A DNA stretch of 55,763 bases from an uncultured Duodenibacillus sp. (lineage in GTDB: Bacteria > Pseudomonadota > Gammaproteobacteria > Burkholderiales > Burkholderiaceae_F): the NCBI GenBank assembly GCA_944390145.1, contig CALXOY010000012.1:1-55763 (forward strand), written 5' to 3'. Position 1 is the first letter of the stretch, and each line of letters begins with the position of its first letter. The notes under the pieces are model-generated. The model was not told the origin of the DNA, searched no databases, and saw only the letters and a list, made by a program, of their open reading frames with translations. A program made the position numbers and the translations under genes. Of the stretch, positions 27,401-35,027 are shown one piece after another.

Positions 27401-27900
27401 AAGCGTCCGGGGAATGCAGACTTGAGCTGCTCCACAATGGCATTTGCCTGAGCGCTGTCGCCTTCCAAAAGGTAGTGTTCAATCACGCCTTGCGGGCCGC
27501 CAGAAAGGCAAATAAGACCCTTGCAATTTTCTTCAGTGAGCCAATCCAACCGCACCTCGCCCCGCCCCAGGTACTGGTTTTTCATCCAGCCTCTGGAAAG
27601 CAGCTCGCAAAGCGAAAGGTATCCCTCGTGATTTTGACAGTAGACCGTCAAGCGATACGGGTTGTCGCGCTTTCCTTCCAGATTCGTGATCCACAGATCG
27701 CACCCGACAATCGGCTTAATGCCATCGGCCAGCGCATGCGAGTAAAAGCGCAGCGCACCAAAAAGATTCATGGAATCCGTGATGCCAAGCGCAACGCCGC
27801 CTTGGTTTGACACCTCCTCCAAGATCGGATCCAGACGGACAATGCCGTCCTGAATGGAATATTCGGAGTGAAAACGCAGATGAACAAAATTGGCGGACAT
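24475..27900 (-). CDS. dnaE: DNA polymerase III alpha subunit
   Basis: 1141-residue replicative polymerase. The N-terminal PHP domain begins FVHLRFHSEYSIQDGIV; the palm has GRGSGAGSLVAYALGITDLDPL and MPDFDVDFCQHNRD with the catalytic aspartates; the fingers contain YRPGPMDQIPHFIDRK and the thumb-tau region YGFNKSHAAAYSYVAWQTAYLK. An OB fold follows near residue 970. Length and order match proteobacterial DnaE1. Confidence 0.97.
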   Translation of the reverse strand: MSANFVHLRFHSEYSIQDGIVRLDPILEEVSNQGGVALGITDSMNLFGALRFYSHALADGIKPIVGCDLWITNLEGKRDNPYRLTVYCQNHEGYLSLCELLSRGWMKNQYLGRGEVRLDWLTEENCKGLICLSGGPQGVIEHYLLEGDSAQANAIVEQLKSAFPGRFYLEVQRANRKNDEAVVAHIAELSVQAGLPMVATHPVQFLHKEDFNAHEVRCCIAGGYVLADPHRPKLFTEEQYLKTEEEMRELFADIPQAIDNTVVVAQRCNLDGVFQKPQLPLFPTPEGVSLDEYMSQLSHEGLERRLEFLYPDQAERDARRPEYLERLEYELNTISSMKFPGYFLIVQDFINWSKRNGVAVGPGRGSGAGSLVAYALGITDLDPLHYGLLFERFLNPERVSMPDFDVDFCQHNRDRTIEYVKRTYGANAVSQIVTFGAMGAKAVVRDVGRVLNMGYGKVDELARLIPQKPGMEVTLAKAAELEPEFKAKSEEEDYLELMSYARKLEGLTRNLGMHAGGVLIAPSKLTDFCPLYNADGRPENTVSQFDKKDIENVGLVKFDFLGLTTLTILTKAAEYIDRLNPGKKFELSRIPTDDKPTLELFQQGNTGAVFQFESDGMREQLRQAKPDCLEDLVALNALYRPGPMDQIPHFIDRKFGREKVEYLDPRMEPILRETYGIMVYQEQVMLVARAIGGYSLGGADLLRRAMGKKNVEEMKRQRAVFIQGAAERGVSEKTATEIFDLMEKFAGYGFNKSHAAAYSYVAWQTAYLKVHHTACFIAGNMCLVMNQGEKMSELVEDAREMGVKVLQPDINISEWFFTVPDEKTVRFGLGAIKGVGLNIVDDLLDERLLNGPFLDIFDVAARVPSVNRKVLEQLIKAGAFDSIDKDRGKLFDNVENAIQAGQAVAASFGQASLFADDEGHEERIVSWKKGEHWDERKHFTMERDAFGFCLTGNMFDQYRVEVRNFSIPFKDVHDGREQQTIAGIVQSVRVITGKRGNFAVVNLTDGQETIEVLVFSRAYENYKQMLKDDEMLIFIGKGRKDERSGGMSFVCDEVLTIEQMRVRHGATLMVELTNKASLGTIQELLKAGQNKSINGVPCVLTIKIEGLKAEMTLNETFEATDALLNRLRVDGNISAARYSYQ

Positions 27901-27919
27901 GATCTGTTAAGAGATGATT

Positions 27920-27946
27920 CCGGCGCACTCAAGAAGAATGCGCCGG
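27920..27946 (-). other. Hairpin between ettA and dnaE
   Basis: CCGGCGCA (27920-27927) and TGCGCCGG (27939-27946) form a perfect eight-pair stem with an 11-base loop. There is no T-run, so it may stabilise the ettA 3' end or attenuate read-through into dnaE rather than act as a full terminator. Confidence 0.45.
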
Positions 27947-27969
27947 CGGTGTGACAATGGCTTTCGTTC

Positions 27970-29634
27970 TTAGTGCTTTAAGGGCTTGAAGCGAATGCGG
28001 TGCGGACGAGCCGCCTCTTCACCAAGACGCTTTCTCTTGTCGGCTTCGTATTCGTTGTAGTTGCCGTCAAAGAATACAACCTTGCTGTCGCCCTCAAAAG
28101 CAAGAATGTGCGTGGCAATTCTGTCAAGGAACCAGCGGTCGTGCGAGGTCACAAGTGCGCAGCCGGCAAATTCCAACAGGGCTTCTTCCAAGGCGCGCAG
28201 CGTTTCCACGTCGAGATCATTGGAGGGTTCGTCCAACAGCAGAACGTTGCCGCCTTTGAGCAGCGTTGCAGCCAGATGCAGTCGGCCGCGTTCGCCGCCG
28301 GAAAGCACGCCCACAAGCTTTTGTTGATCGCCGCCCTTGAAGTTGAAGCGTCCAAGATAGGCTCGCGAGCTCATCTCAAACTTTCCGACCTGAATGATGT
28401 CCAGACCGCCAGAGATCGCTTCAAAAACCGTCTTGTCGTTGGGCAGGCCTTCGCGCGTTTGATCGACCGCAGCAATCTTGACGGTGTCGCCCAGAACAAT
28501 TGATCCGGAGTCCGGCTTTTCCTTTCCGGTGATCATTTTGAACAGCGTCGACTTGCCGGCGCCGTTGGGGCCAATCACACCCACAATGGCGCCGGGCGGG
28601 ATCGTAAAGGAGAGGTCGTCAATCAGCAGCCTGTCTCCAAAACCTTTGCTGACATTGTGAAACTCAATGACCTTGTTGCCCAAGCGGTCTGCCACGGGAA
28701 TGAAGATTTCATTGGTTTCATTGCGGCTCTGGTATTCGTAGCTGGAAAGCTCTTCAAAGCGGTTCAAGCGGGCCTTTGCTTTGGCCTGGCGTCCCTTGGG
28801 ATTCTGACGCACCCATTCCAATTCATGCTTGATTGCCTTGGCACGGGATTCCTGTTGGCGCTTTTCCTGCTCGAGCCTCTTTTCCTTCTGATCGAGCCAG
28901 GAAGAGTAGTTGCCTTTCCAGGGAATGCCTTCGCCGCGGTCAAGCTCCAAAATCCATTCGGCCGCGTTGTCGAGGAAGTAGCGGTCGTGCGTTACAGCCA
29001 CCACCGTTCCTGGGAAACGATGCAGGAACTGCTCCAGCCATTCCACGCTTTCTGCATCCAAATGGTTGGTGGGTTCGTCCAAAAGGAGCATGTCCGGGCG
29101 GGAGAGCAAAAGCCGGCAGAGCGCCACTCGGCGCTTTTCGCCGCCCGACAGATTCTTGATCACAGCTTCCCATGGCGGCAGACGCAGTGCATCAGCGGCA
29201 ATCTCCATCTGTGTGGAGGCGTCAGTGCCGGCAGCCGCAATAATGGCCTCAAGGCGGGCCTGCTCTGCTGCCAGTGCATCAAAGTCAGCATCGGGTTCTG
29301 CATAGGCGGCATAAACGGCATCAAGCTTGGCTTGCGCTTGCATCACCTCGCCCATGCCTTCCTCAACCGTCTGCCGCACCGTTGCTTCCGGATCAAGCTG
29401 CGGTTCCTGCGGCAGATAACCAATCTTGAGGTCGTTTTGCCAGGTGATTTCGCCGTCGATATCCTTGTCGACGCCGGCCATGATCTTCAGGAGCGTCGAT
29501 TTGCCGGCGCCATTGAGACCCAACACGCCGATCTTGGCTCCGGGGAAGAAGGACAGGGAGATATCTTTGAGAATTTGTCGCTTGGGCGGCACCACCTTGC
29601 CCACGCGATTCATGGTCATGACGTATTGAGCCAT
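27970..29634 (-). CDS. ettA: Energy-dependent translational throttle protein EttA (ABC-F)
   Basis: 554-residue soluble ABC-F protein with two ATPase domains. It binds the ribosomal E site and gates the first elongation step according to ADP/ATP. The start at 29634 gives MAQYVMTMNRVGKVVPPKR, closely matching EttA of E. coli; the open frame extends further upstream without homology. Domain 1 has GLNGAGKSTLLKI and LSGGEKRRVALCRLLL; the linker and arm follow; domain 2 has GPNGAGKSTLFKM and LSGGERGRLHLA. It is divergent from mltD. Confidence 0.95.
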   Translation of the reverse strand: MAQYVMTMNRVGKVVPPKRQILKDISLSFFPGAKIGVLGLNGAGKSTLLKIMAGVDKDIDGEITWQNDLKIGYLPQEPQLDPEATVRQTVEEGMGEVMQAQAKLDAVYAAYAEPDADFDALAAEQARLEAIIAAAGTDASTQMEIAADALRLPPWEAVIKNLSGGEKRRVALCRLLLSRPDMLLLDEPTNHLDAESVEWLEQFLHRFPGTVVAVTHDRYFLDNAAEWILELDRGEGIPWKGNYSSWLDQKEKRLEQEKRQQESRAKAIKHELEWVRQNPKGRQAKAKARLNRFEELSSYEYQSRNETNEIFIPVADRLGNKVIEFHNVSKGFGDRLLIDDLSFTIPPGAIVGVIGPNGAGKSTLFKMITGKEKPDSGSIVLGDTVKIAAVDQTREGLPNDKTVFEAISGGLDIIQVGKFEMSSRAYLGRFNFKGGDQQKLVGVLSGGERGRLHLAATLLKGGNVLLLDEPSNDLDVETLRALEEALLEFAGCALVTSHDRWFLDRIATHILAFEGDSKVVFFDGNYNEYEADKRKRLGEEAARPHRIRFKPLKH

Positions 29635-29781
29635 ATGTACTGCGCTTTGAATTGAAAGAGGGATTTTGAACGTAGAATTATGCCCGTAGCTCAGGCTGCA
29701 CAACAACCTTCCCCTGCATTGCCGGCAGTGCAGCCTATTCCTATTTTCTCCTCACTGAGAACTGTTTTTCCATCCACATTC

Positions 29782-31281
29782 ATGGCGTTTTGGCGCAATA
29801 TCTTGATCAGTCTTGTCACCGGCTTCTTCTTGGCCGGCACCGTCGCGTGCGCTGAAACCCCTGCCGTTCAGGAGGTGCGCCTTGCTGACGACCTGCCGGC
29901 AACAGAGGCCGAAGTCTCCCCGCCCGTCGATATCTGGGACCGCATCCGCCGCGGCTACGCCATGCCGGAACTCAAAAGCAGCCGGGTGAGAACGGCGCTG
30001 AGAAGCTACACGCGCAACCCCAGACACATTGAACGCGTCTTTGAACGCGCCGGCCGTTATCTCTATCACATTGTCGACGAGATTGAACAGCGCGGACTTC
30101 CAACAGAACTTGCCCTGCTTCCATTTGTGGAAAGCGCTTTTCAGCCCGAAGCGCTCTCACACGCCAAAGCCGCCGGCCTCTGGCAATTCATGCCGCAGAC
30201 AGGAAATATTTATTCACTTGAGCAAAACTTCTGGAAGGATGAACGGCGCGACGTGCTGCAAAGCACCCGGGCCGCGCTGGACTATCTTGAGAAGCTCCAT
30301 AATCAGTTTGGCGACTGGCAGCTTGCTCTTGCCGCCTACAACTGGGGCGAAGGCAGCGTGCAAAGAGCCATCTGGAGAGCCAAAGCTCGCGGAAGCAAAA
30401 CCGATTACACACACCTGCGCATGCCAAGGGAAACCGCCAACTATGTTCCCCGGCTGGAAGCCATCCGGCAGATTGTGGCGGAACCCGAAAAGTACGGAAT
30501 CAATCTGCCCAACATTGAAAATGAGCCCTATTTTGTCCGCGTCACGAAAAGCCGGGACATCGACATGAAGACGGCGGCAGAGCTTGCCGAAATGGATCTC
30601 GATGAATTTCGCCTGCTCAACCCCGGCTTCAACCTTCCGGTTATTGTGGCAAGCCACGACTCGGTCATCCTGCTTCCAATGGAAAATTTGGAAGTCTTCA
30701 TGGACAACCTCGCAAGCTGGGTGAACACCGGCAAGCCCCTTTCAAGCTGGGTGCTGTATCACCTTAAAGACGGCGAAACCCTGAGCGACGTTGCCGCCAA
30801 ATCCGGTATGACTGAGGAGGAGCTGCGCCGCGTCAACCGCATTCCTAAAGGAAGACGCGTTTTGCCGGGCTCCGCCCTCCTTGTCGACGCAAACGGACAG
30901 CTTGCTCCAGAGATTGCAAAGGAGGAGTTCAATGCGAGCCTGAAGCTTTCTGCGCCGGAAACACGCCGTGTGGTTTACCGTGTGCGCCGCGGCGACTCCA
31001 TCTATTCGATTGCCAAAAAATACGGAATCACGCAGCGCTCCATCCGCAAAACCAATAGGCTCAAGAGCTCTCAGCTTCGCATCGGCCAGAGACTTGTTCT
31101 GGTCATTCCGCCCCGGGCGGCCACACAGCCCGCCCCCGGGAAAAATGTGCATGTCGTCAGACGCGGGGAGACACTTTTTTCAATTGCCAAGAAATACCGC
31201 ACCAGTGTCTCTAAAATCCGTATCATCAACAATCTGCGTACGACCCGACTTTCAATCGGACAACGGTTGAAGATTCGTTGA
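29782..31281 (+). CDS. mltD: Membrane-bound lytic transglycosylase D
   Basis: Periplasmic muramidase that cleaves peptidoglycan to 1,6-anhydro ends. The 499-residue protein has a signal peptide (MAFWRNILISLVTGFFLAG then TVACAE), possibly a lipoprotein signal with an imperfect lipobox. The SLT domain has the catalytic Glu in PFVESAF, then SHAKAAGLWQFMPQTG and LAAYNWGEGSV. Three LysM repeats follow: YHLKDGETLSDVA, YRVRRGDSIYSIAKKYG and HVVRRGETLFSIAKKYR. An in-frame ATG at 29680 would add 34 Pro/Ala-rich residues ahead of the signal peptide, so the later start is preferred although its SD is weak. Confidence 0.88.
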   Translation: MAFWRNILISLVTGFFLAGTVACAETPAVQEVRLADDLPATEAEVSPPVDIWDRIRRGYAMPELKSSRVRTALRSYTRNPRHIERVFERAGRYLYHIVDEIEQRGLPTELALLPFVESAFQPEALSHAKAAGLWQFMPQTGNIYSLEQNFWKDERRDVLQSTRAALDYLEKLHNQFGDWQLALAAYNWGEGSVQRAIWRAKARGSKTDYTHLRMPRETANYVPRLEAIRQIVAEPEKYGINLPNIENEPYFVRVTKSRDIDMKTAAELAEMDLDEFRLLNPGFNLPVIVASHDSVILLPMENLEVFMDNLASWVNTGKPLSSWVLYHLKDGETLSDVAAKSGMTEEELRRVNRIPKGRRVLPGSALLVDANGQLAPEIAKEEFNASLKLSAPETRRVVYRVRRGDSIYSIAKKYGITQRSIRKTNRLKSSQLRIGQRLVLVIPPRAATQPAPGKNVHVVRRGETLFSIAKKYRTSVSKIRIINNLRTTRLSIGQRLKIR

Positions 31282-31315
31282 GTCGTGAAAGACCCCTTAC
31301 AAAGGAAAAACAATC

Positions 31316-32110
31316 ATGGGATTTCTTCAAGGCAAAAAACTTTTGATCACGGGCGTTTTGTCCAACCGGTCCATTGCTTACGGCATTGCCCGTGCCTGTC
31401 ATCGTGAAGGGGCCGAACTCGCCTTTACTTATGTGGGCGAACGCTTCCACGAACGCATCGCCGAGTTTGCCAAGGAATTCGGCAGCGACATCTGCCTTGA
31501 AATGGACGTCACCAAGGATGATCAGATTGCCAGCGTGATGGGTGAACTCAAAGAGCGCTGGGGCGGCTTGGACGGCTTTGTACACTCCATCGGTTATGCG
31601 CCGCGTCAGTGCATTGCCGGCGACTATCTGGACGGCGTTGAACGCGAAGCCTTCCGCACCGCAATGGAAATTTCCGCCTACTCCTATCCGGCTCTTGCCA
31701 AGGCGGCTCTGCCTCTCATGCAGGGACGCGCCGCCTCTATTTTGGCACTGACTTATATCGGAAGCGTGCGCTCCGTTCCCAACTACAACACGATGGGCGT
31801 CTGCAAAGCGGCTCTGGAGGCCTCCACCCGCTACCTTGCCGCAAGTCTCGGCCCCAAGGGAATCCGCGCCAATGCCATCAGCTCCGGCCCCATCAAGACG
31901 CTTGCTGCTTCCGGCATCCAGAACTTCTCGAAGATTCTCACCTACATGGAGCACTCCGCTCCCTTGCGCCGCACGGTGACGATCGACGAAGTCGGCAACA
32001 CGGCAGCCTTCCTGCTGTCTGACCTTGCAAGCGGCATCACCGGCAACATTGCCTATGTTGATGCGGGCTTTCACTCCGTCGGCGTGAGCCCGATGCTTGT
32101 GGAGGAGTAA
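31316..32110 (+). CDS. fabI: Enoyl-[acyl-carrier-protein] reductase FabI
   Basis: 264-residue NADH-dependent reductase that completes each cycle of fatty-acid elongation; the usual target of triclosan. It opens with the family-specific GKKLLITGVLSNRSIAYGIA, has SIGYAPRQCIAGDYLD, and the catalytic Tyr-x6-Lys in YNTMGVCKA. Residues GITGNIAYVDAGFH near the end are typical. It sits 34 bases after mltD and ends at a strong bidirectional terminator. Confidence 0.96.
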   Translation: MGFLQGKKLLITGVLSNRSIAYGIARACHREGAELAFTYVGERFHERIAEFAKEFGSDICLEMDVTKDDQIASVMGELKERWGGLDGFVHSIGYAPRQCIAGDYLDGVEREAFRTAMEISAYSYPALAKAALPLMQGRAASILALTYIGSVRSVPNYNTMGVCKAALEASTRYLAASLGPKGIRANAISSGPIKTLAASGIQNFSKILTYMEHSAPLRRTVTIDEVGNTAAFLLSDLASGITGNIAYVDAGFHSVGVSPMLVEE

Positions 32111-32139
32111 AAGTTCCAAGAACCCTTGCGATCATGATC

Positions 32140-32175
32140 AAAGGCCGGAAGCAGCGCATAGCTGATCCGGCCTTT
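32140..32175. terminator. Bidirectional terminator between fabI and fur
   Basis: AAAGGCCGG (32140-32148) is the exact reverse complement of CCGGCCTTT (32167-32175). The inverted repeat is flanked by A and T residues on the two sides, between the convergent ends of fabI and fur. Confidence 0.75.
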
Positions 32176-32197
32176 GCGTGTGGGGCAAGTCCAAAGC

Positions 32198-32671
32198 CTA
32201 TGCCTTGCGTTCGCGCTCCTTCTTGCGGCAGTCCTCGCAGACGCCGTAGAGCGACAGTGAATGCCCTTCGAGTTCAAAGCCAAGACGCACGGCAATCTGC
32301 TTCTGGCGGCGTTCGATTTCCTTGTCGACAAACTCTTCAACACGCCCGCAGCGCGTGCAGACGATGTGGTCGTGGTGGGCGCCGTCGTCGACTTCATATG
32401 TTGCGCGGTCGTTGCCGAAGTAGTGGCGGATGATTAGGCCGGCGGTCTCAAACTGGGTGAGCACACGGTAGACGGTTGCTAGACCAATTTCGATATTTTC
32501 AGCAACCAACTGTTTATAAATGTCTTCGGCGCTCAGATGGCGGACATTGCCGGATTCCTGAGCCTTTTGAAAGATCTCGAGGATGCGCATGCGAGGCGCC
32601 GTAGCCTTCAATCCCACATTTTTCAGTTCCTGCTCAGGCTCGAGCTTTTCGTGTTCGTTGTTCAGGCTCAT
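32198..32671 (-). CDS. fur: Ferric uptake regulator
   Basis: 157-residue Fe(II)-sensing repressor. The winged-helix region contains GLKATAPRMRILEIF and EIGLATVYRVLTQFE; the dimerisation domain has the metal ligands HHDHIVCTRCGRVEEF and a second Cys pair, CEDCRKK. The ATG at 32671 has GAGAGGA at SD distance; a TTG five codons upstream is less likely. It is divergent from bamE, an arrangement conserved in beta- and gammaproteobacteria. Confidence 0.96.
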   Translation of the reverse strand: MSLNNEHEKLEPEQELKNVGLKATAPRMRILEIFQKAQESGNVRHLSAEDIYKQLVAENIEIGLATVYRVLTQFETAGLIIRHYFGNDRATYEVDDGAHHDHIVCTRCGRVEEFVDKEIERRQKQIAVRLGFELEGHSLSLYGVCEDCRKKERERKA

Positions 32672-32773
32672 TGGTAATCCTCTCAAGGCTCATTTCAATC
32701 CGATACTCGCTATCATAACGGGAAGTTTTTGGTTTTCGCACGTACAGACGTGCTCCCTTACTCTTCTTTTCAC
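32672..32773. promoter_or_regulatory. Divergent fur/bamE control region
   Basis: About 100 bases hold both promoters. On the minus strand TATGAT near 32711-32716 is a possible -10 for fur. I see no convincing Fur box, only short GATA and TATCAT pieces. Confidence 0.35.
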
Positions 32774-33190
32774 ATGTCTTTTCGAACACTCCTTGCCGTT
32801 CCCCTCGCTGTCAGCGTCATTGCCGTCAGCGGCTGCAACTTCAACAGCTACGTCTACCGCACGGATGTCCACCAGGGCAATCTCGTCACCAAGGAAATGA
32901 TCGACCAGCTTCATGTCGGAATGGCGCGGCAGCAGGTGCTCTTTCTGATGGGAGAGCCCTTGATTGAAAGTCAGTTTCACAAGAACCGGTGGGACTACAC
33001 CTACTACCTCAATCCCCGCTACGGCGACATTCAGATGCGCCGCGTCACGCTCTACTTTGATGACAACGACATCCTCACCAAGATTGATGCGGGGCGCCTG
33101 CCGACGGAAAAGCAGGCTGACGAAATGATTCTCGGCCAGGAAACGGACTTTGCACCCACGCCGATTCACCCTGAAGAAAAGAACGACTAA
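32774..33190 (+). CDS. bamE: Outer membrane assembly lipoprotein BamE
   Basis: 138-residue lipoprotein of the BAM complex that inserts beta-barrel proteins. The signal peptide MSFRTLLAVPLAVSVIAVSGC ends in a lipobox (VSGC). The SmpA/OmlA domain contains YRTDVHQGNLVTKEMIDQL, GMARQQVLFLMGEP and WDYTYYLNP. It is divergent from fur, and dapB follows after 12 bases, as in other Burkholderiales. Confidence 0.94.
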   Translation: MSFRTLLAVPLAVSVIAVSGCNFNSYVYRTDVHQGNLVTKEMIDQLHVGMARQQVLFLMGEPLIESQFHKNRWDYTYYLNPRYGDIQMRRVTLYFDDNDILTKIDAGRLPTEKQADEMILGQETDFAPTPIHPEEKND

Positions 33191-33202
33191 TCTGGAAAAC
33201 AA

Positions 33203-33994
33203 ATGCGAATTGCTGTCTCTGGAGCTACCGGCCGCATGGGAAGGCTCATCCTTGAGGCCGTGCTTGCCTGTGACGATTTGAAGCTCACCGCCGCGCTCAC
33301 CGCACCCGGCAATGCGGAAATCGGAAAGGATGCGGGCGCCTTTTTGGGCAAAACAACGGGCGTTTTGATTTCTGACGATGTCAATGAACTCAAAAAAGCC
33401 GATGTGCTGATTGACTTCACCCGTCCGGCGGCAACGCTCTCCTATCTTCCGGTGTGCGAAGCCAACCATGTCGGCATTGTGATCGGCACCACCGGGTTTG
33501 ACGCCGCAGGCAAAGCCAGCATTGAAGAGACGGCAAAGAAAGTGCCGGTTGTCTTTGCCCCCAATATGAGCGTCGGCGTCAATGCGGTGTTCAAGCTTTT
33601 GGAAATTGCCGGAGGCATGCTCGCCGACTACGATTGCGAAATCGTGGAAATGCACCACAAGCACAAGGTGGACGCACCGTCCGGCACGGCGCTTGAAATG
33701 GGGCGTCGCGTGGCCAAAGGCAGAAACATTGACTTTGACTCGGCCGCCGTTTTAAGCCGCGAGGGGCATACGGGCGAGCGCGTGCAGGGCACGATCGGCT
33801 TTGCCGCTTTAAGAGGCGGAGACGTGGTGGGCGACCACACCGTCATTTTTGCGGGTCCCGGCGAGCGCATTGAAATCACGCACAAATCCGGGTCTCGTGC
33901 GGGCTACGCCAAGGGTTCCGTGACGGCCGCGCGTTTTCTTGCAGGCAAGAAAAATGGCCTTTACTCCATGTCGGATGTGCTCAGTCTGAACTGA
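33203..33994 (+). CDS. dapB: 4-hydroxy-tetrahydrodipicolinate reductase
   Basis: 263-residue NAD(P)H-dependent enzyme of the lysine and diaminopimelate pathway. The nucleotide fold is at the start (IAVSGATGRMGR), followed by VLIDFTRPAAT, GTTGF, APNMSVGVN, and the catalytic segment EMHHKHKVDAPSGTAL with its His and Lys. It forms a unit with bamE. Confidence 0.96.
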   Translation: MRIAVSGATGRMGRLILEAVLACDDLKLTAALTAPGNAEIGKDAGAFLGKTTGVLISDDVNELKKADVLIDFTRPAATLSYLPVCEANHVGIVIGTTGFDAAGKASIEETAKKVPVVFAPNMSVGVNAVFKLLEIAGGMLADYDCEIVEMHHKHKVDAPSGTALEMGRRVAKGRNIDFDSAAVLSREGHTGERVQGTIGFAALRGGDVVGDHTVIFAGPGERIEITHKSGSRAGYAKGSVTAARFLAGKKNGLYSMSDVLSLN

Positions 33995-34109
33995 ATTTGT
34001 TTTCCGGCGTAAAAAGCCGAGCAGATTAGCGTTTGCAGTGGCACAATTCGCAGACGATGATTTTCAGGTGTGCGGCACACATCCCGCCCATGCTCCAAAG
34101 AGGTACCAA

Positions 34110-34328
34110 ATGAACGACCAGCTTGACAAACTCGAATCTTCAATCGCCCGTCTCGTGCAGGCTTACAACGCTCTGAAGGCGGAAAATGCAGCGCTTAAGG
34201 CGCAGCTTGCCGACAAGAGCGCTTCGGTGGAACTCCTCGAAGAGGAAGCCGCCGCCGTGCGTAGCCGCATTGACGCCTTGATCGCCTCCCTCACCACGGA
34301 TCAGCCCGCCCAGCAGCCTTCGGCTTAA
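34110..34328 (+). CDS. Small coiled-coil protein upstream of zapA (TIGR02449/ZapB-like)
   Basis: 72 residues forming one long heptad coiled coil (LDKLESSIARLVQAYNALKA then EELEEEAAAVRSR-like helices) with a short Gln/Pro/Ser tail. The ATG at 34110 has AGAGG at proper spacing. A small protein of this kind directly precedes zapA in Pseudomonas and many beta/gammaproteobacteria, suggesting a cell-division link. The biochemical function is not established. Confidence 0.8.
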   Translation: MNDQLDKLESSIARLVQAYNALKAENAALKAQLADKSASVELLEEEAAAVRSRIDALIASLTTDQPAQQPSA

Positions 34329-34377
34329 GCGCCAAAGCTTCCTGCATTGTTAGGTGATATAGACGGAGTCAAGAAGA

Positions 34378-34674
34378 ATGCCACGCATCAAACTCACCAT
34401 CATGGATCGCGAGTATCCCTTTGAGGTTTCTGACGAAGATGTTGAAAATCTTCGCAGCGCCGCAGAAATCCTCAATACACGTGCTTCTCAGGTGCGTTCG
34501 GCCAACCGCGCGCTCACGCCGGAGCGGGTGGCTGTGATGGCTTCCCTGCAGATTGCCTTTGACTCCATTACCGGCCGCTTGGGACAGGTTCCCGTTGACG
34601 AGGCGACGGTCTCACGCGTGGCGGCGCTGCGCATGAAGTGCGATGAGGCGCTCGAGCCCGCTCTTGAAGGGTAA
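34378..34674 (+). CDS. zapA: Cell division protein ZapA
   Basis: 98-residue FtsZ-ring stabiliser. The N-terminal domain begins RIKLTIMDREYPFEVSDED and is followed by the dimerisation helix (ERVAVMASLQIAFDSI). The C-terminal coiled coil is a little short. A terminator and a 6S RNA-like locus follow, as in E. coli where ssrS lies next to zapA. Confidence 0.93.
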   Translation: MPRIKLTIMDREYPFEVSDEDVENLRSAAEILNTRASQVRSANRALTPERVAVMASLQIAFDSITGRLGQVPVDEATVSRVAALRMKCDEALEPALEG

Positions 34675-34709
34675 AGACGCCGTTTTGGCTGTGTAAATTT
34701 TCACCGCGG

Positions 34710-34735
34710 GGCCGCTCTTTTACAGCGGCCTTTTT
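34710..34735 (+). terminator. Rho-independent terminator after zapA
   Basis: GGCCGCT (34710-34716) pairs with AGCGGCC (34724-34730), followed by TTTTT (34731-34735). The last T belongs to the TATAAT box of the next promoter. Confidence 0.85.
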
Positions 34736-34740
34736 ATAAT
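34735..34740 (+). promoter_or_regulatory. -10 box of the 6S RNA promoter
   Basis: A perfect TATAAT lies seven bases before the 5' end of the predicted RNA at 34747. The -35 region, inside the zapA terminator, is poor. Confidence 0.6.
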
Positions 34741-34746
34741 TACCTC

Positions 34747-34922
34747 ACCCTGTGAAGTTTCATTCAGCGGCTCCAATGTTCCTAACCTATGCATTCGTGC
34801 AAGGCCGTTAAACTCGAGAGCCGATAGTGCAGCGAGCACGCGTTGTCCGCTCCGTTTTCCGCTCCAGCCGCGGCCACCCTGACCTTTCGGTTCAGGCAAC
34901 GTAGCCGGAAACCACAGGGTTT
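34747..34922 (+). ncRNA. ssrS: 6S RNA candidate (SsrS)
   Basis: A region of about 176 bases with no reading frame of its own. Its ends form a long closing stem: ACCCTGTG (34747-34754) pairs perfectly with CACAGGGT (34913-34920), and the next inward GTTTC pairs with GAAAC (from GGAAAC). This leaves a long internal part with several shorter pairings, as in the closing stem, central bubble and hairpin of 6S RNA. Size, position right after zapA, a TATAAT box at the correct distance and a T-rich run after the 3' end (TTTTCTCTTTT) all fit. 6S RNA mimics an open promoter and sequesters the housekeeping RNA polymerase in stationary phase. The usual downstream ygfA is absent. Confidence 0.78.
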
Positions 34923-35027
34923 TCTCTTTTCTGGACCTCCGCAACTGTCAATCTCCGCCGCTTGAATACGCCCGCCGCGGGTATCATGTGCGCACATTCC
35001 GGCGCTTCACGTGGAGTTTTTTGATCT

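Noticed and set aside
28657-29655. 332-codon plus-strand frame opposite ettA
   Set aside because: Lies fully within ettA coding sequence, and its protein has no family resemblance.
31226-32119. Minus-strand frame opposite fabI
   Set aside because: fabI is unmistakable on the plus strand; the frame is a by-product of its composition.
32690-33664. Minus-strand frame opposite bamE and dapB
   Set aside because: Spans two well-supported genes and the fur/bamE control region.
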